Notes under the pieces: model-generated
The model's database searches: none
Told to the model about the DNA's origin: nothing
What the model saw: the letters and a program-made list of their open reading frames with translations, nothing else
Translations under genes and position numbers: made by a program
Origin: Acidihalobacter sp.
GTDB lineage: Bacteria > Pseudomonadota > Gammaproteobacteria > DSM-5130 > Acidihalobacteraceae
NCBI GenBank assembly: GCA_027013225.1
Contig: JALUXU010000057.1
Coordinates: 62,001-126,000, forward strand
Direction: 5' to 3'
DNA length: 64,000 nucleotides
Shown here: in pieces, positions 45,477-54,123 of the stretch
How positions within the stretch are numbered: the first letter of the stretch is position 1
Layout: each line of letters begins with the position of its first letter

Positions 45477-46847
45477 TCAGCGGGCGGGACGCCGCCGGCG
45501 CCACCAGATCAAGCCGCCGCCAAGCAGCAGGATCGATGGCAAGCCCAGCAAGAAGAAGATGGCCAGGGCATAGGCCTGCAGGCGGGTCAACTGCAAGCGG
45601 GTATCCGGAGCGGACGGCAAGTGAATCTGGATCAGACTGTCATCGTGCGCCAGCCAGTTCAAAGAGGCGATCGCCAGGTCGAGATTGGCGCCCTGGCCAA
45701 TGAAAGCGTTACTGAGAAAAGCACCGCTGCCGATTACCACGGCGCGGGCCTGTTTGCCGGCGTTTACGCCGGTGTGCGCGAGAGCCTCTCCAATAATCAG
45801 AGGGCCGAGTGTGTCGCCGCGTTTCGGATCAAAGCGGATCTCGCCTTTGAGCGGCGCGTTGGCGCTGAAACTTTGGGGCAAGGTACGCAGCAGCGGCGTG
45901 GCTTTCCAGCAGCGATTGCCGGCCGGTTGGGCGATGGCCGCGCTGAACGGGAATAAAGTCTGGATCTTGAGGGTTTGGGTGATCGGCGAGGGGCCATAGT
46001 TCAGCACCGGCACCACCGCCGGCGAATTCATGCCGAGCAAATTTTGCAGGCTGGCGTCGGCATTGACCACCGTGCCCGGCAGAAAGCGGATGCCAAGCAG
46101 GCGCGCCAGCGGCGAGAGGCCATGCAGCGACCCGGGCGCGTGCAGCCACAACAGCGAGCCTCCGGCGTCCAGATAGCGCTGGATGAGGGCGGTCTCGCCC
46201 GCGGTAAACGGCCTTCGCGGTTGCGCGATGACCACAACCGCCGTGTTCTCAGGAATCTGCGGGATGCGCAGCAGGTTGAGGGTTTGTAGATGCAGTCCCG
46301 CCTGTTCGAGCGCAGCGGCAAAACGGCTGAGTCCCGCGCTGCTGGTATCGAACGGAGAGCGTTCGTCCTGGCCTGAGAGAAATACGACCCATTGCTCGGC
46401 GCCCCGCGTCAACCGCATCAGGGCATTGAGGATGACTGCCTGGCCAAGCGAATCGACCACTTGGTGACGGTCGCCGAGGACGATCGCCATTTGCCCGCTG
46501 TGGGTGACGCCATAGCGATTGGCGCTTGCTGGATGCAGGCCGGGGTTGATGAAGCGCAGGCGGATTTTGGGATCGACCGCGCGATAGAGGCCGATCTGGC
46601 GGCGGATGCGGCGGTGCAGGTTTGCGTTGTCGCTGACAAAAGCGATGAACTTGAACGGTTCGGGGTTGGCGCGCAGAAATTGGGCCGTCACCGGGGCGAG
46701 GCTATAGCGGTGGTTCGCGGTCCAGTCCTCGGTGACGGCGTAACGATTGCTCAGCCAGGCCAGAATTCCCACGAGAGAGAGGAACAGGACCAGGGTGAGC
46801 AATGAATTGAGTCGCAGCTGCCAGCGGATGGAGGGTGAGACGTGCAT
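45477..46847 (-). CDS. GldG-like ABC transporter auxiliary protein
   Basis: This 456-residue protein has one N-terminal helix (LLTLVLFLSLVGILAWLSNR), a large periplasmic domain and one C-terminal helix (YALAIFFLLGLPSILLLGGG) followed by Arg-rich residues. Periplasmic motifs are YAVTEDWTANHRYSLAPVT and VVFLSGQDERSPFDTS. AVVVIAQPRRPFTAGETALIQRYLDAGGSLLWL (cited as a region near residue 205) looks like the GATase-like fold of the GldG/ABC-2 auxiliary family. It works with the adjoining permease and ATPase. The substrate is unknown outside the gliding machinery of Bacteroidetes. Confidence 0.85.
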   Translation of the reverse strand: MHVSPSIRWQLRLNSLLTLVLFLSLVGILAWLSNRYAVTEDWTANHRYSLAPVTAQFLRANPEPFKFIAFVSDNANLHRRIRRQIGLYRAVDPKIRLRFINPGLHPASANRYGVTHSGQMAIVLGDRHQVVDSLGQAVILNALMRLTRGAEQWVVFLSGQDERSPFDTSSAGLSRFAAALEQAGLHLQTLNLLRIPQIPENTAVVVIAQPRRPFTAGETALIQRYLDAGGSLLWLHAPGSLHGLSPLARLLGIRFLPGTVVNADASLQNLLGMNSPAVVPVLNYGPSPITQTLKIQTLFPFSAAIAQPAGNRCWKATPLLRTLPQSFSANAPLKGEIRFDPKRGDTLGPLIIGEALAHTGVNAGKQARAVVIGSGAFLSNAFIGQGANLDLAIASLNWLAHDDSLIQIHLPSAPDTRLQLTRLQAYALAIFFLLGLPSILLLGGGLIWWRRRRPAR

Positions 46848-46854
46848 GCGTTGC

Positions 46855-47610
46855 TCAGCGGGGAAGGCGTTGATTGTCGAGTTGACGAATGGTAAGCCCC
46901 AGGAAAGTCAGCGCGAAGAGTAGATAATAGGCCAGCGCGCGAGTGGAAAATTCCCCCCGCAAAAACGGCAGATAATGGCTGAAATGGGAAATGTAGACGA
47001 ACAGCTGGCTCTGTGTTCCCTGGGCGGTGCCGGCGACATAGAAGACGAACAGCAGGAGTAGAAAGCCAAAACCGCCGACGGCCGCCAGGGCGGGCTGGCG
47101 GGTGAGACTGGAGATATACAATCCGGCGGCGGCGAAGGAAGCGGTCAACAGGAAAAGACCCAATATTTGCGCTTGGAGATGGCCCCAGTCGAGCGACGTG
47201 CCGAGGCTGAGGGAGAGCGGCATGAGCGTGATCATGGCGATCATGACGGATAGGAAAGCCACCAGCCCGAAGTACTTGCCCAGCACGATCTCGCTGACGG
47301 AAAGCGGCGCGGCGATCAGCAGGGCCATGCTGCCGGTCTGGTATTCCTCGCTGAAGCCGCGCATGGTCAAAATCGGTGTAATTCCCAGCATGATCACGCC
47401 TGCCCACAGGAAGAACGGCGTCAGCACGAGGCTGACGACGCCGGGCGCATTCGCCATTCCCGCCAGCTTCGGCATGACGTTATCGATGTAGTTTTGCACG
47501 GCGGTAAGAAACAAAAAGGCGAGTATCAGCTGAACGAGGGCGAGAATCGACCAGGCCAACGGCGAATAGAACAAACGCCGCAGCTCATGGCGGGCGATGA
47601 CCAAAATCAT
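46855..47610 (-). CDS. ABC transporter permease, GldF/ABC-2 type
   Basis: This 251-residue protein has six membrane helices. It begins MILVIARHELRRLFYSPLAW, with a typical ABC-2 amphipathic start, then FFLWAGVIMLGITPILTMRG and the conserved EEYQTGSMALLIAAPLSVSEIVLGKYFG. The ATG at 47610 overlaps the ATPase stop (ATGA); the frame extends upstream in the wrong context. With the ATPase, GldG-like and DUF4340 proteins it forms one export machine. Confidence 0.88.
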   Translation of the reverse strand: MILVIARHELRRLFYSPLAWSILALVQLILAFLFLTAVQNYIDNVMPKLAGMANAPGVVSLVLTPFFLWAGVIMLGITPILTMRGFSEEYQTGSMALLIAAPLSVSEIVLGKYFGLVAFLSVMIAMITLMPLSLSLGTSLDWGHLQAQILGLFLLTASFAAAGLYISSLTRQPALAAVGGFGFLLLLFVFYVAGTAQGTQSQLFVYISHFSHYLPFLRGEFSTRALAYYLLFALTFLGLTIRQLDNQRLPR

Positions 47611-48548
47611 GCCGTGGCCTCCTCTTGACCGTCGGCGTGCAGAACGCGAAGAAAAATCTGTTCCAGGGAATCCTGCTGAAGGCATAACTCCCTTAGTTTC
47701 CAGCCGTTCATGCAGGCGGCCTGCACCAGCGCATCGGCGCTGCCGGCATCAGTTTTGGCCTGCAACAAAAATCGGCCCTCCCCAAGCGATCGAACGCCCG
47801 AGATTCCGGCCACGCGGCCCAGGGTGTGGGCGTCGGGCGGATTGGAGAAAGTGACGCGCCAGGTGTTGGCAAAAGCGGCGAGGCGGGCCAGCGAGTCGCT
47901 GTAAACCGGACGGCCGCGATCGAGAATGCATACGCGATCGCAGACGGTTTGCACCTCAGCCAAAATATGAGTGGAAAGAATCACGGCGTGCTCGTTTCGC
48001 AATTCGCTGATCAGCGCGCGTATCTCTTTTATCTGCAAGGGATCGAGTCCCACCGTGGGCTCATCGAGAATGATCAGCGGCGGTTGATGGATAAGCGCCT
48101 GAGCGATGCCCACGCGTTGGCGAAAGCCCTTGGAAAGAGTGCCGATGAGGGCGCGGCCGGCCTTGTCCAGGGCCGTGCGCTGTTTGGCGCGTTTCATGGC
48201 CTCGGGCACTTCGGCGCGGCGCAGGCCATGGAGGCGGGCGCAATAGCGCAAGTACTCGTCGATGCTCAGGTCGTCGTAGAGCGGCGGATTCTCGGGCAGA
48301 TAACCGAGCCGCTGCTTGGCCTGCAGAGGGCGTTCCAGCAGATCAATGCCGTCGATTTCGACGCGCCCGCCGCTGGGCGCGAGGCCGCCGCTGAGCAGAT
48401 TCAGAGTGGTGGTCTTTCCGGCGCCATTGGGGCCGAGCAAGCCAAGCACCTCGCCGACATTCAATCGCAGGGAAAAAGCCTCGATGGCGCGGTGGCGCCC
48501 ATAGTAACGGGACAGGTTCTCGGCAAGCAAAAGGGGCGCTGCGCTCAT
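47607..48548 (-). CDS. ABC transporter ATP-binding protein, GldA type
   Basis: This 313-residue ATPase has Walker A GPNGAGKTTTLN, a Q-loop in LGYLPENPPLY, signature LSKGFRQRVGIAQALIHQPP (FRQR variant), Walker B LIILDEPTVGLDP, and a switch His in VILSTHILAEVQTVC. The C-terminal domain of about 90 residues is typical of ABC-2 exporters. It is the first gene of the minus-strand operon that continues through permease, GldG-like, DUF4340, chorismatase and OmpV-like genes. Confidence 0.92.
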   Translation of the reverse strand: MSAAPLLLAENLSRYYGRHRAIEAFSLRLNVGEVLGLLGPNGAGKTTTLNLLSGGLAPSGGRVEIDGIDLLERPLQAKQRLGYLPENPPLYDDLSIDEYLRYCARLHGLRRAEVPEAMKRAKQRTALDKAGRALIGTLSKGFRQRVGIAQALIHQPPLIILDEPTVGLDPLQIKEIRALISELRNEHAVILSTHILAEVQTVCDRVCILDRGRPVYSDSLARLAAFANTWRVTFSNPPDAHTLGRVAGISGVRSLGEGRFLLQAKTDAGSADALVQAACMNGWKLRELCLQQDSLEQIFLRVLHADGQEEATA

Positions 48549-48781
48549 GTGGACTCGGAATGTTCAAAAGGGGCCGATCGCGCCGCCGCGTGGACAGACG
48601 GGCGCGTCAGGGATTATATTCGCAAATGCGCCTGGAAATGCATCTGCCCCATCAATCCGCCGCATCAGGGAAAATCCGCGGCGGCGAAGGAATGGGCGGC
48701 GGCGTGTTTCCATGCGCATGGATGGCGGTTTTCGCCATGAATCTAGAGTTTGGTTGCAACACTGTAGGTAATAAATTGAGT

Positions 48782-49975
48782 ATGTCCTGGTTTTACGGTT
48801 TTATCACTCTCCCCTGGTGGGGCTATCTTCTGGTCGCGCTGGCCTTGACCCATGTCACCATCGTCAGCGTGACGCTGTTTCTGCATCGTTCGCAGGCGCA
48901 TCGCGCCTTGGACATGCATCCTGCGCTCGCCCATTTCTTCCGCTTCTGGTTGTGGCTCACGACCAGCATGATCACACGGGAATGGGTGGCGGTGCACCGC
49001 AAGCATCACGCCAAATGCGAAACCCCCGACGATCCCCACAGCCCGTACCACAAGGGTATCGGCAAGGTGCTGCTCGAAGGCGCCGAACTCTATGGGGAGG
49101 AAGCATCGAAACAGGAAACCCTGGAAAAGTATGGCCGCGGCACGCCCGACGACTGGCTGGAGCGGCATCTTTATACGCGCCGCCATATGCTCGGAATCGT
49201 GCTCATGGCGGTCATCGATCTGCTCCTGTTCGGCGTTGTCGGCATCGTCATCTGGGCGGTGCAAATGATCTGGATCCCCTTCTGGGCGGCGGGCGTCATC
49301 AACGGCCTGGGGCATTGGTGGGGATACCGCAACTATGAAACCGAGGACGGATCGACCAATCTGTCGCCCGTCGGCATTCTCATCGGTGGCGAGGAGCTGC
49401 ACAACAATCATCACGCCTTTCCGGGTTCGGCCCGCTTTTCGCTCAAGCCGTGGGAATTCGACATCGGCTGGATGTATTTGAGCGTCCTGCGCCGCTTGGG
49501 GCTGGTGAGGATCAAGAAAGTGGCGCCGAAGGTGATCGTCGATCCGGACAAGAAAGGCATCGACCTGGAAACCGCGAGGGCCGTCGTCATCGCCCATCTG
49601 GATCTGAGCGCGCGTTATGCGCGCGAGGTCATGCTGCCCGTGCTGCGGCAGGAATTTGCCCGCGCCGACGCGTCCTGCCGCGCATTGCTCAAACGAGGGC
49701 GGCGGGTGCTGATGCGCGATGAAAGCCGCCTGGATGAGCGCGGTCGCAGCCGTCTCGCCATGACTCTGCAGGCCAGCGAAACGCTCAGGACCGTTTACGA
49801 GTACCGGCGGCGGCTGCGGGCGCTGTGGTCGTCCCGCACCCAGGGCACCGAGGCATTGCTGGCATCGATTCAGCAATGGTGCGCCGAGGCCGAAGCCAGT
49901 GGCATCCAGGCGCTGCAGGAGTTCGCGCGCGTGTTGCGCGGCTATTCGCTCAGGCCGGCAAGCAGCGTATCCTGA
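48782..49975 (+). CDS. Membrane fatty-acid desaturase
   Basis: This 397-residue acyl-CoA/acyl-lipid desaturase uses a di-iron site to put a double bond in fatty acids. The three His boxes are HRSQAHRAL, HRKHHAKCE and HNNHHAF, with membrane helices between them (LLVALALTHVTIVSV, IDLLLFGVVGIVIW). The C-terminal about 115 residues are soluble, helical and Arg-rich. The ATG at 48782 gives MSWFYGFITLPWWGYL, a likely start; an ATG at 48737 in frame is possible. It is divergent from the ABC operon. Unsaturation control would help membrane adaptation to temperature or acid. Confidence 0.92.
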   Translation: MSWFYGFITLPWWGYLLVALALTHVTIVSVTLFLHRSQAHRALDMHPALAHFFRFWLWLTTSMITREWVAVHRKHHAKCETPDDPHSPYHKGIGKVLLEGAELYGEEASKQETLEKYGRGTPDDWLERHLYTRRHMLGIVLMAVIDLLLFGVVGIVIWAVQMIWIPFWAAGVINGLGHWWGYRNYETEDGSTNLSPVGILIGGEELHNNHHAFPGSARFSLKPWEFDIGWMYLSVLRRLGLVRIKKVAPKVIVDPDKKGIDLETARAVVIAHLDLSARYAREVMLPVLRQEFARADASCRALLKRGRRVLMRDESRLDERGRSRLAMTLQASETLRTVYEYRRRLRALWSSRTQGTEALLASIQQWCAEAEASGIQALQEFARVLRGYSLRPASSVS

Positions 49976-50278
49976 GTTTGGCGGATGAACTGCTCCCGCC
50001 AACCTTGCGTTATGGCGGGAGTTTCGTGCTTCACTGCGGTGAAACCTCCACCGCTCCACACCCCGGACGGTTCCCGCCCGGCCCCTTGCGGGGAGCAAAA
50101 GCCGGACTCAGCGGCTAATTACATTTCCAGCCAACGCAACAACACCCGTGCCGCATTCTCGTCCCGGCCACAAGCGGCGCGGCGGCGCTGTCTGGTAGCA
50201 ATACGGCGCCCACAAAAAACCCGGCCTTGCGCGCCGGGCTTTTTGTGGGCCGCGTGCCGCTCGGGCGTAAGGCGGCGC
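49976..50278. other. Intergenic region between desaturase and rpmG
   Basis: The region is 303 bases between convergent genes. It contains the bidirectional terminator at 50208-50250. GTGCTTCACTGCGGTGAAAC near 50027 forms a short stem (TTCAC/GTGAA). No coding potential was recognised. Confidence 0.5.
50208..50250. terminator. Bidirectional Rho-independent terminator
   Basis: GCCCACAAAAAACCCGGC (50208-50225) pairs with GCCGGGCTTTTTGTGGGC (50233-50250). Read on either strand, the GC stem is followed by five or six T. It ends the desaturase transcript rightward and the rpmB-rpmG transcript leftward. Confidence 0.88.
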
Positions 50279-50446
50279 TCACTTGATTTTGGCTTCCTTA
50301 TAGATCACATGCTTGCGTACCACGGGATCGTATTTCTTGATCTCCATTTTTTCAGGCATGTTCCGCTTGTTCTTGGTCGTGGTATAGAAATGCCCCGTGC
50401 CGGCGGAAGAAACCAAACGTATTTTCTCGCGAGGACCTTTAGCCAT
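50279..50446 (-). CDS. rpmG: 50S ribosomal protein L33
   Basis: This 55-residue protein begins [20 protein letters not shown], continues [20 protein letters not shown] and ends [14 protein letters not shown], equal in length to E. coli L33. It has no cysteines, so it is the zinc-free form. GAGGAGGT lies five bases ahead of the ATG on the minus strand. It follows rpmB by 11 bases, the usual rpmB-rpmG order. Confidence 0.97.
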   Translation of the reverse strand: MAKGPREKIRLVSSAGTGHFYTTTKNKRNMPEKMEIKKYDPVVRKHVIYKEAKIK

Positions 50447-50457
50447 GATTCACCTCC

Positions 50458-50694
50458 TCAGATTTTCTCGCCGCGGGCGCGGATGTCGGCCAGTACCGCT
50501 TCGATGCCCTTCTTGTCTATGATGCGCATTCCCTTGGAAGAAACGCGCAGCCTGATCCAGCGGTTTTCGCTGCCCACCCAGAACCGGTGGGTATGCAGAT
50601 TGGGCAGAAAGCGGCGGCGGGTCTTGTTGTGGGCGTGGGAAACGTTGTTTCCGACCATCGGGCGCTTGCCCGTGACTTGGCAGACTCTAGCCAT
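50458..50694 (-). CDS. rpmB: 50S ribosomal protein L28
   Basis: This 78-residue protein begins [20 protein letters not shown] and contains [18 protein letters not shown] and the basic C-terminus [19 protein letters not shown]. The length equals E. coli L28. It has one cysteine pair fewer than the zinc form. It is the first gene of the rpmB-rpmG operon and divergent from the PAP2 gene, 71 bases away. Confidence 0.97.
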   Translation of the reverse strand: MARVCQVTGKRPMVGNNVSHAHNKTRRRFLPNLHTHRFWVGSENRWIRLRVSSKGMRIIDKKGIEAVLADIRARGEKI

Positions 50695-50765
50695 TGCGTA
50701 TCACTCCAGAAGCCGTAAGCGGAAAGGATGGGAATGGTAGTCGATAAGCGCTTTGAACGCAAGGA

Positions 50766-51566
50766 TTGAACTTGACAGGATTGAAGACGACAAATGTCGG
50801 CCAGCGCGGGGACAGCGCTTGGATCTGGATGCCGCCCTTGCTGGCCCTGCTCGGCGGCGTGGCGCTGTTTCTCTGTGGCGGCAACGCGAGCCTGCTGCGT
50901 TTCATCAACGGCTGGTCGGCGTGGAGCGGCGATGCCCTGTGGGCGGATCTCACCGTGCTCGGCAACGGCGTGGTGGTCCTGGCTCTGTTGCTGCCCTGGC
51001 TTTCCTGGCGGCCTTCGATCGCGCGCGCCGGATTCATTGCCGCCGTGCCGGCCGGCCTGTGGGCCGGAGTGCTCAAGCCATTGTTCAACGTGCCGCGTCC
51101 GCCGGCCGTGCTGTCTCCCGAGGCGCTGCATGTCATCGGGCCGGCGCTGCGCGCGCATGCCTTTCCCTCCGGGCATACGACGGCGATTTTCGCCTTCGCG
51201 GCGGTGCTGGCCCTGAGCCTGCGTGGCCCCCCCTGGCGCTGGGCCTTGCTGACATTGGCCGTTCTGGTGGGATTGTCGCGCTGCGTGGTGGGCGTGCACT
51301 GGCCACTGGACGTGTTCGGCGGCGCTTTCGGCGGTTGGCTGTCGGGCTGGGCCGGCGTGGCGCTGGAAAAACGCTGGAGAACGCCGCTCTCACGGCGACC
51401 TGTGGGCTTCGTAATGGGGCTTGTTTGTCTGGGCGCGTGTTTTTCCTTGTACGCATGGGATGCCGGTTATGCGCTCGCCCGGGCATGGCTCTGGGTGTTG
51501 GCCAGCAGCGCGCTGATCTCGTGGGGATTGGGCGCGTTTCCGATCGACCGCAGGAAAAAAACGTAA
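50766..51566 (+). CDS. PAP2-family membrane phosphatase
   Basis: This acid-phosphatase-like membrane protein of up to 266 residues has the three PAP2 motifs: KPLFNVPRP (K-x6-RP), PSGHTTAIF and SRCVVGVHWPLDVFGG (SR-x5-H-x3-D). About six helices surround them. Members dephosphorylate undecaprenyl pyrophosphate, phosphatidylglycerol phosphate or phosphatidic acid; the substrate is not decided by sequence. The start is uncertain: the frame opens at a TTG at 50766 with no ATG before about codon 22 (WIWMPPLL), and neither has a strong Shine-Dalgarno. Confidence 0.86.
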   Translation: MNLTGLKTTNVGQRGDSAWIWMPPLLALLGGVALFLCGGNASLLRFINGWSAWSGDALWADLTVLGNGVVVLALLLPWLSWRPSIARAGFIAAVPAGLWAGVLKPLFNVPRPPAVLSPEALHVIGPALRAHAFPSGHTTAIFAFAAVLALSLRGPPWRWALLTLAVLVGLSRCVVGVHWPLDVFGGAFGGWLSGWAGVALEKRWRTPLSRRPVGFVMGLVCLGACFSLYAWDAGYALARAWLWVLASSALISWGLGAFPIDRRKKT

Positions 51567-51620
51567 CGGCAAGGAATCGTAAGTGTGTGTTCGGGCGCGT
51601 CTTGGCGCCCCATGGCGCAC

Positions 51621-51652
51621 AAAAAAAAGCGGGCCCGGTTGCCCGGGCCCGC
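51621..51652 (-). terminator. Rho-independent terminator of the porin gene
   Basis: GCGGGCCCGG (51629-51638) pairs with CCGGGCCCGC (51643-51652) around TTGC. On the minus strand eight T follow (complement of 51621-51628). It lies about 30 bases past the porin stop. Confidence 0.9.
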
Positions 51653-51680
51653 CGATAGTCGCGCTACGCCTTCCTGTGGA

Positions 51681-52763
51681 TCAGAAGTAGTAGTTGGCGC
51701 CGAGGGCCACGGTGGTGTTGGCCTTGGCTCCCGTGCCAGTCAATAGGCGGCTGTTCACATATTTGTTGTTGTGCGACACCTCGAAGGTCACCTGCAAGGG
51801 CTTGGCGATGTTGTAGAACACGCCGGCGGTGGTGCGGGCGGCCCACTTGTCGCTGATATGTTTCCACTTCATGGCGCTGTATTGCAGGTAGCCATACAGC
51901 GGCCCCATGCTCACGGAACCCTGGAGGGCATAGGATCGGACGTTCTTGTCGTTGTTGGCTCCGGTCACTGCCTTCGGCCCGGAGGTATTCGGCTTGGCCT
52001 GCTGGTAGTTGGCGTCCACGGCGAACATGCCGAACTTGTAGCCGCCGGCCAGGCCCCAGACGTCTTTGACGGATCCGAAGTTATAGTTGTTCTGCGGAAT
52101 ACCCATGTAGGCGGCCGACACGTACCAGTCGTTGGTGGCGTACTTGACGCCGATCTGCCCCACGCCCTGCTGCTTGCCGTACTGCGGAGCCGATTTATCA
52201 TACGTACCGATGTCAGCATAGGCCACGCCGCCTACGAAGCCGTGGTAGTTCGGCGACACATAGGCGATGGCGTTCACGCGCGACTTATAGCCACCCAAGG
52301 ATCCGGAAGCCAAAGCGATCGGGTTCAAGGGGCCGGACACGACATTCGGGGTGTCAGTGGGTTGCTCGATCAAGCTGTAGAGCAGACCATGCTGACGGCC
52401 GGCGATGACGGTACCGAAATCGCCCTTGACGCCGAAGTAACCCAGGCGTGTCTTAACCTGGCCTTTTTGTTCATTGTAAGGGCTGGTGCCGTCGTTGGCG
52501 GAACCGTTATTGAACGTGTTGACGCCCAGTTCCAGCTTGTAGAAGCCGGTCAGTCCGTTGCCCAGGTCGTTGCTGCCCTTGAGGCCGATGCGCGAGCCGT
52601 TGTCGAAGAACGACGTGCTGGACTTGCCGCTGTCAGTGGTCTTGCTTGCATAAGTCATACCCAGTTCGACCGCGCCATACAGGGTACTGCTGGCGTAGGA
52701 AGCCGCCGGCGCGGCGACCACGGCGGCGACGGCCGCGGCGATGAGTGTCTTTTTCATGTTCAT
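51681..52763 (-). CDS. Gram-negative general porin
   Basis: This 360-residue protein has signal peptide MNMKKTLIAAAVAAVVAAPA ending ASYA. The mature N-terminus SSTLYGAVELGMTYASKT is typical of porins of the OmpC/Omp32 superfamily (16-stranded trimers). Internal markers are GSRIGLKGSNDLGNGLTGFYKLE, and the last residues ALGANYYF end in the Phe required for outer-membrane assembly. The ATG at 52763 is chosen because GGAG lies eight bases upstream; the frame is open further. A promoter and a palindrome lie upstream, and a strong terminator follows, so the gene is a single unit. Confidence 0.92.
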   Translation of the reverse strand: MNMKKTLIAAAVAAVVAAPAASYASSTLYGAVELGMTYASKTTDSGKSSTSFFDNGSRIGLKGSNDLGNGLTGFYKLELGVNTFNNGSANDGTSPYNEQKGQVKTRLGYFGVKGDFGTVIAGRQHGLLYSLIEQPTDTPNVVSGPLNPIALASGSLGGYKSRVNAIAYVSPNYHGFVGGVAYADIGTYDKSAPQYGKQQGVGQIGVKYATNDWYVSAAYMGIPQNNYNFGSVKDVWGLAGGYKFGMFAVDANYQQAKPNTSGPKAVTGANNDKNVRSYALQGSVSMGPLYGYLQYSAMKWKHISDKWAARTTAGVFYNIAKPLQVTFEVSHNNKYVNSRLLTGTGAKANTTVALGANYYF

Positions 52764-52836
52764 CTCAAATTCTCCGTGTGTAGAGGAATGTTTCACTATC
52801 GAAAACCAGAGCCCTTCTTTTTCGAGGACGGTGCGA

Positions 52837-52865
52837 TTTATAAGACCCGCGAAGTTTTTCTTCAA
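52837..52865 (-). promoter_or_regulatory. Sigma-70-type promoter of the porin gene
   Basis: On the minus strand TTGAAG (complement of 52860-52865) is followed 17 bases later by TATAAA (complement of 52837-52842), near-consensus -35 and -10 boxes. Transcription would begin near 52830, about 67 bases before the ATG. Confidence 0.65.
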
Positions 52866-52902
52866 TAGGGTGCAAGGAAAAAATCACACAAAATTTTACC
52901 TC

Positions 52903-52920
52903 TGTTGCATTTTTGCAACA
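52903..52920. promoter_or_regulatory. Palindromic operator-like site upstream of the porin promoter
   Basis: TGTTGCATTTTTGCAACA is a perfect 7-bp inverted repeat (TGTTGCA/TGCAACA) around four T. Its centre is about 80 bases upstream of the predicted porin start point, where an activator such as a dimeric regulator would bind. Confidence 0.5.
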
Positions 52921-53020
52921 GTTTTGGCGCTTGGCCAGGCGCATGCTTTTCCCGGGCGTCAAGGCGCCCGGTCCGCGGTTTCCTGAACACTCGGGGCGCA
53001 TGTAAAGCCGTCACGCACAG

Positions 53021-53043
53021 AAAAGACCCGCCGGGGCGGCGGG
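53021..53043 (-). terminator. Rho-independent terminator after tRNA-Gln
   Basis: CCCGCCG (53027-53033) pairs with CGGCGGG (53037-53043) around GGG. On the minus strand TCTTTTCTG follows. It ends the rplM-rpsI-tRNA-Gln transcript or the tRNA alone. Confidence 0.75.
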
Positions 53044-53052
53044 CCTTTGGTT

Positions 53053-53126
53053 TGGCTGGGGAACCAGGATTCGAACCTGGATTAACGGAGTCAGAGTCCG
53101 CTGTCCTGCCGTTAGACGATTCCCCA
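53053..53126 (-). tRNA. tRNA-Gln (CTG)
   Basis: On the minus strand the 74-base cloverleaf starts TGGGGAATCG, with the D-loop TCTAACGGCAGGA and anticodon stem CGGA/TCCG around CTCTGAC. The anticodon CTG is the complement of 53092-53094. The T-loop is GTTCGAATC and CCA is encoded. It resembles E. coli tRNA-Gln. Confidence 0.95.
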
Positions 53127-53139
53127 AATCACGTCTGCG

Positions 53140-53532
53140 TCAGCGCTTGGAGTATTGCGGCGCGCGGCGGGCCTTGTGAAGTCCGACTTTCTTGCGCTCG
53201 ACTTCGCGCGCGTCGCGGGTCAGGAAGCCGTGCTTGCGCAGCGTCGCGCGCAGGGTTTCATCGTATTGCTGCAGGGCGCGGGCGATGCCGAGGCGGATGG
53301 CGCCGGCCTGACCGCTGGAGCCGCCGCCGGTGACGGTGACGGTGACGTCGAAGCGATCACCCAGTTCGGTGGCGTCAAGCGGTTGACGGGTGATCATGCG
53401 CGCGGTTTCGCGCCCGAAGTATTCGTCTATGGGTTTGGCGTTGACGACGATGCGGCCGCTGCCGGGGCGCAGGAAGACGCGCGCCGAGGCGCTTTTTCGT
53501 CGTCCGGTGCCGTAATACTGAGTGTGTGCCAT
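53140..53532 (-). CDS. rpsI: 30S ribosomal protein S9
   Basis: The protein has the usual 130 residues. It begins [20 protein letters not shown] and contains [18 protein letters not shown] and [20 protein letters not shown]. It ends in the conserved RRAPQYSKR tail, which reaches the P-site tRNA. It follows rplM by 21 bases in the universal rplM-rpsI order, with tRNA-Gln 13 bases after it. Confidence 0.98.
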   Translation of the reverse strand: MAHTQYYGTGRRKSASARVFLRPGSGRIVVNAKPIDEYFGRETARMITRQPLDATELGDRFDVTVTVTGGGSSGQAGAIRLGIARALQQYDETLRATLRKHGFLTRDAREVERKKVGLHKARRAPQYSKR

Positions 53533-53553
53533 GAGTGTCGGTCCTGATGCGAA

Positions 53554-53982
53554 TTAGATGTCTAGCGGGGTGGGTTGCTGGGCGGCGTGTTTGTGCTCGC
53601 TGCCGGCGTAGATCTTCAGCTTGCGGAACATGGCGCGCCCCAGGGGATTGCGCGGCAGCATGCCCTTGACGGCGAGGCGCAGTACGCGGGTGGGGTCGCG
53701 TTCCATCATTTTCTCGAAGCTGGCGGATTTCATGTTGCCGATGTAGCCGGTATGGCGGTAATACATCTTGTCTTTGGCCTTGTGGCCGGTCACGCGCAAT
53801 TTTTCGGCGTTCACGACGATGATGTAATCGCCGGTATCCACGTGCGGGGTGTATTCGGGCTTGTGTTTGCCGCGCAGGCGGCGGGCGATTTCGCTGGCCA
53901 GACGCCCGAGGGTTTTCCCGCTGGCGTCGATGAGGTACCAGTCGCGGCGGACTTCGGCCGGTTTTGCGCTGTAGGTTTTCAT
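53554..53982 (-). CDS. rplM: 50S ribosomal protein L13
   Basis: The protein has 142 residues, the same as E. coli L13. It begins [20 protein letters not shown] and contains [49 protein letters not shown] and [12 protein letters not shown]. The ATG at 53982 is chosen from the family; a GTG at 53994 would add four residues. It is the first gene of rplM-rpsI. Confidence 0.98.
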   Translation of the reverse strand: MKTYSAKPAEVRRDWYLIDASGKTLGRLASEIARRLRGKHKPEYTPHVDTGDYIIVVNAEKLRVTGHKAKDKMYYRHTGYIGNMKSASFEKMMERDPTRVLRLAVKGMLPRNPLGRAMFRKLKIYAGSEHKHAAQQPTPLDI

Positions 53983-54123
53983 AGTCGGACTCACTGCTTC
54001 AGGGTACGAACCGTCGAAGGGAAAAGTCCTCCCCCCGATAAAGGAGCGGAATGATAACCGCTGGATTCTTCGCGCGCAAGCTCAACGCCCGTGAACGGCT
54101 GTTGCCGATGAACGGTTTTGCTT

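Noticed and set aside
48743-50098. A 451-codon frame antisense to the desaturase
   Set aside because: Composition is typical of an antisense shadow (His/Gln/Arg/Pro-rich), with no motifs; the desaturase on the plus strand has all three His boxes.
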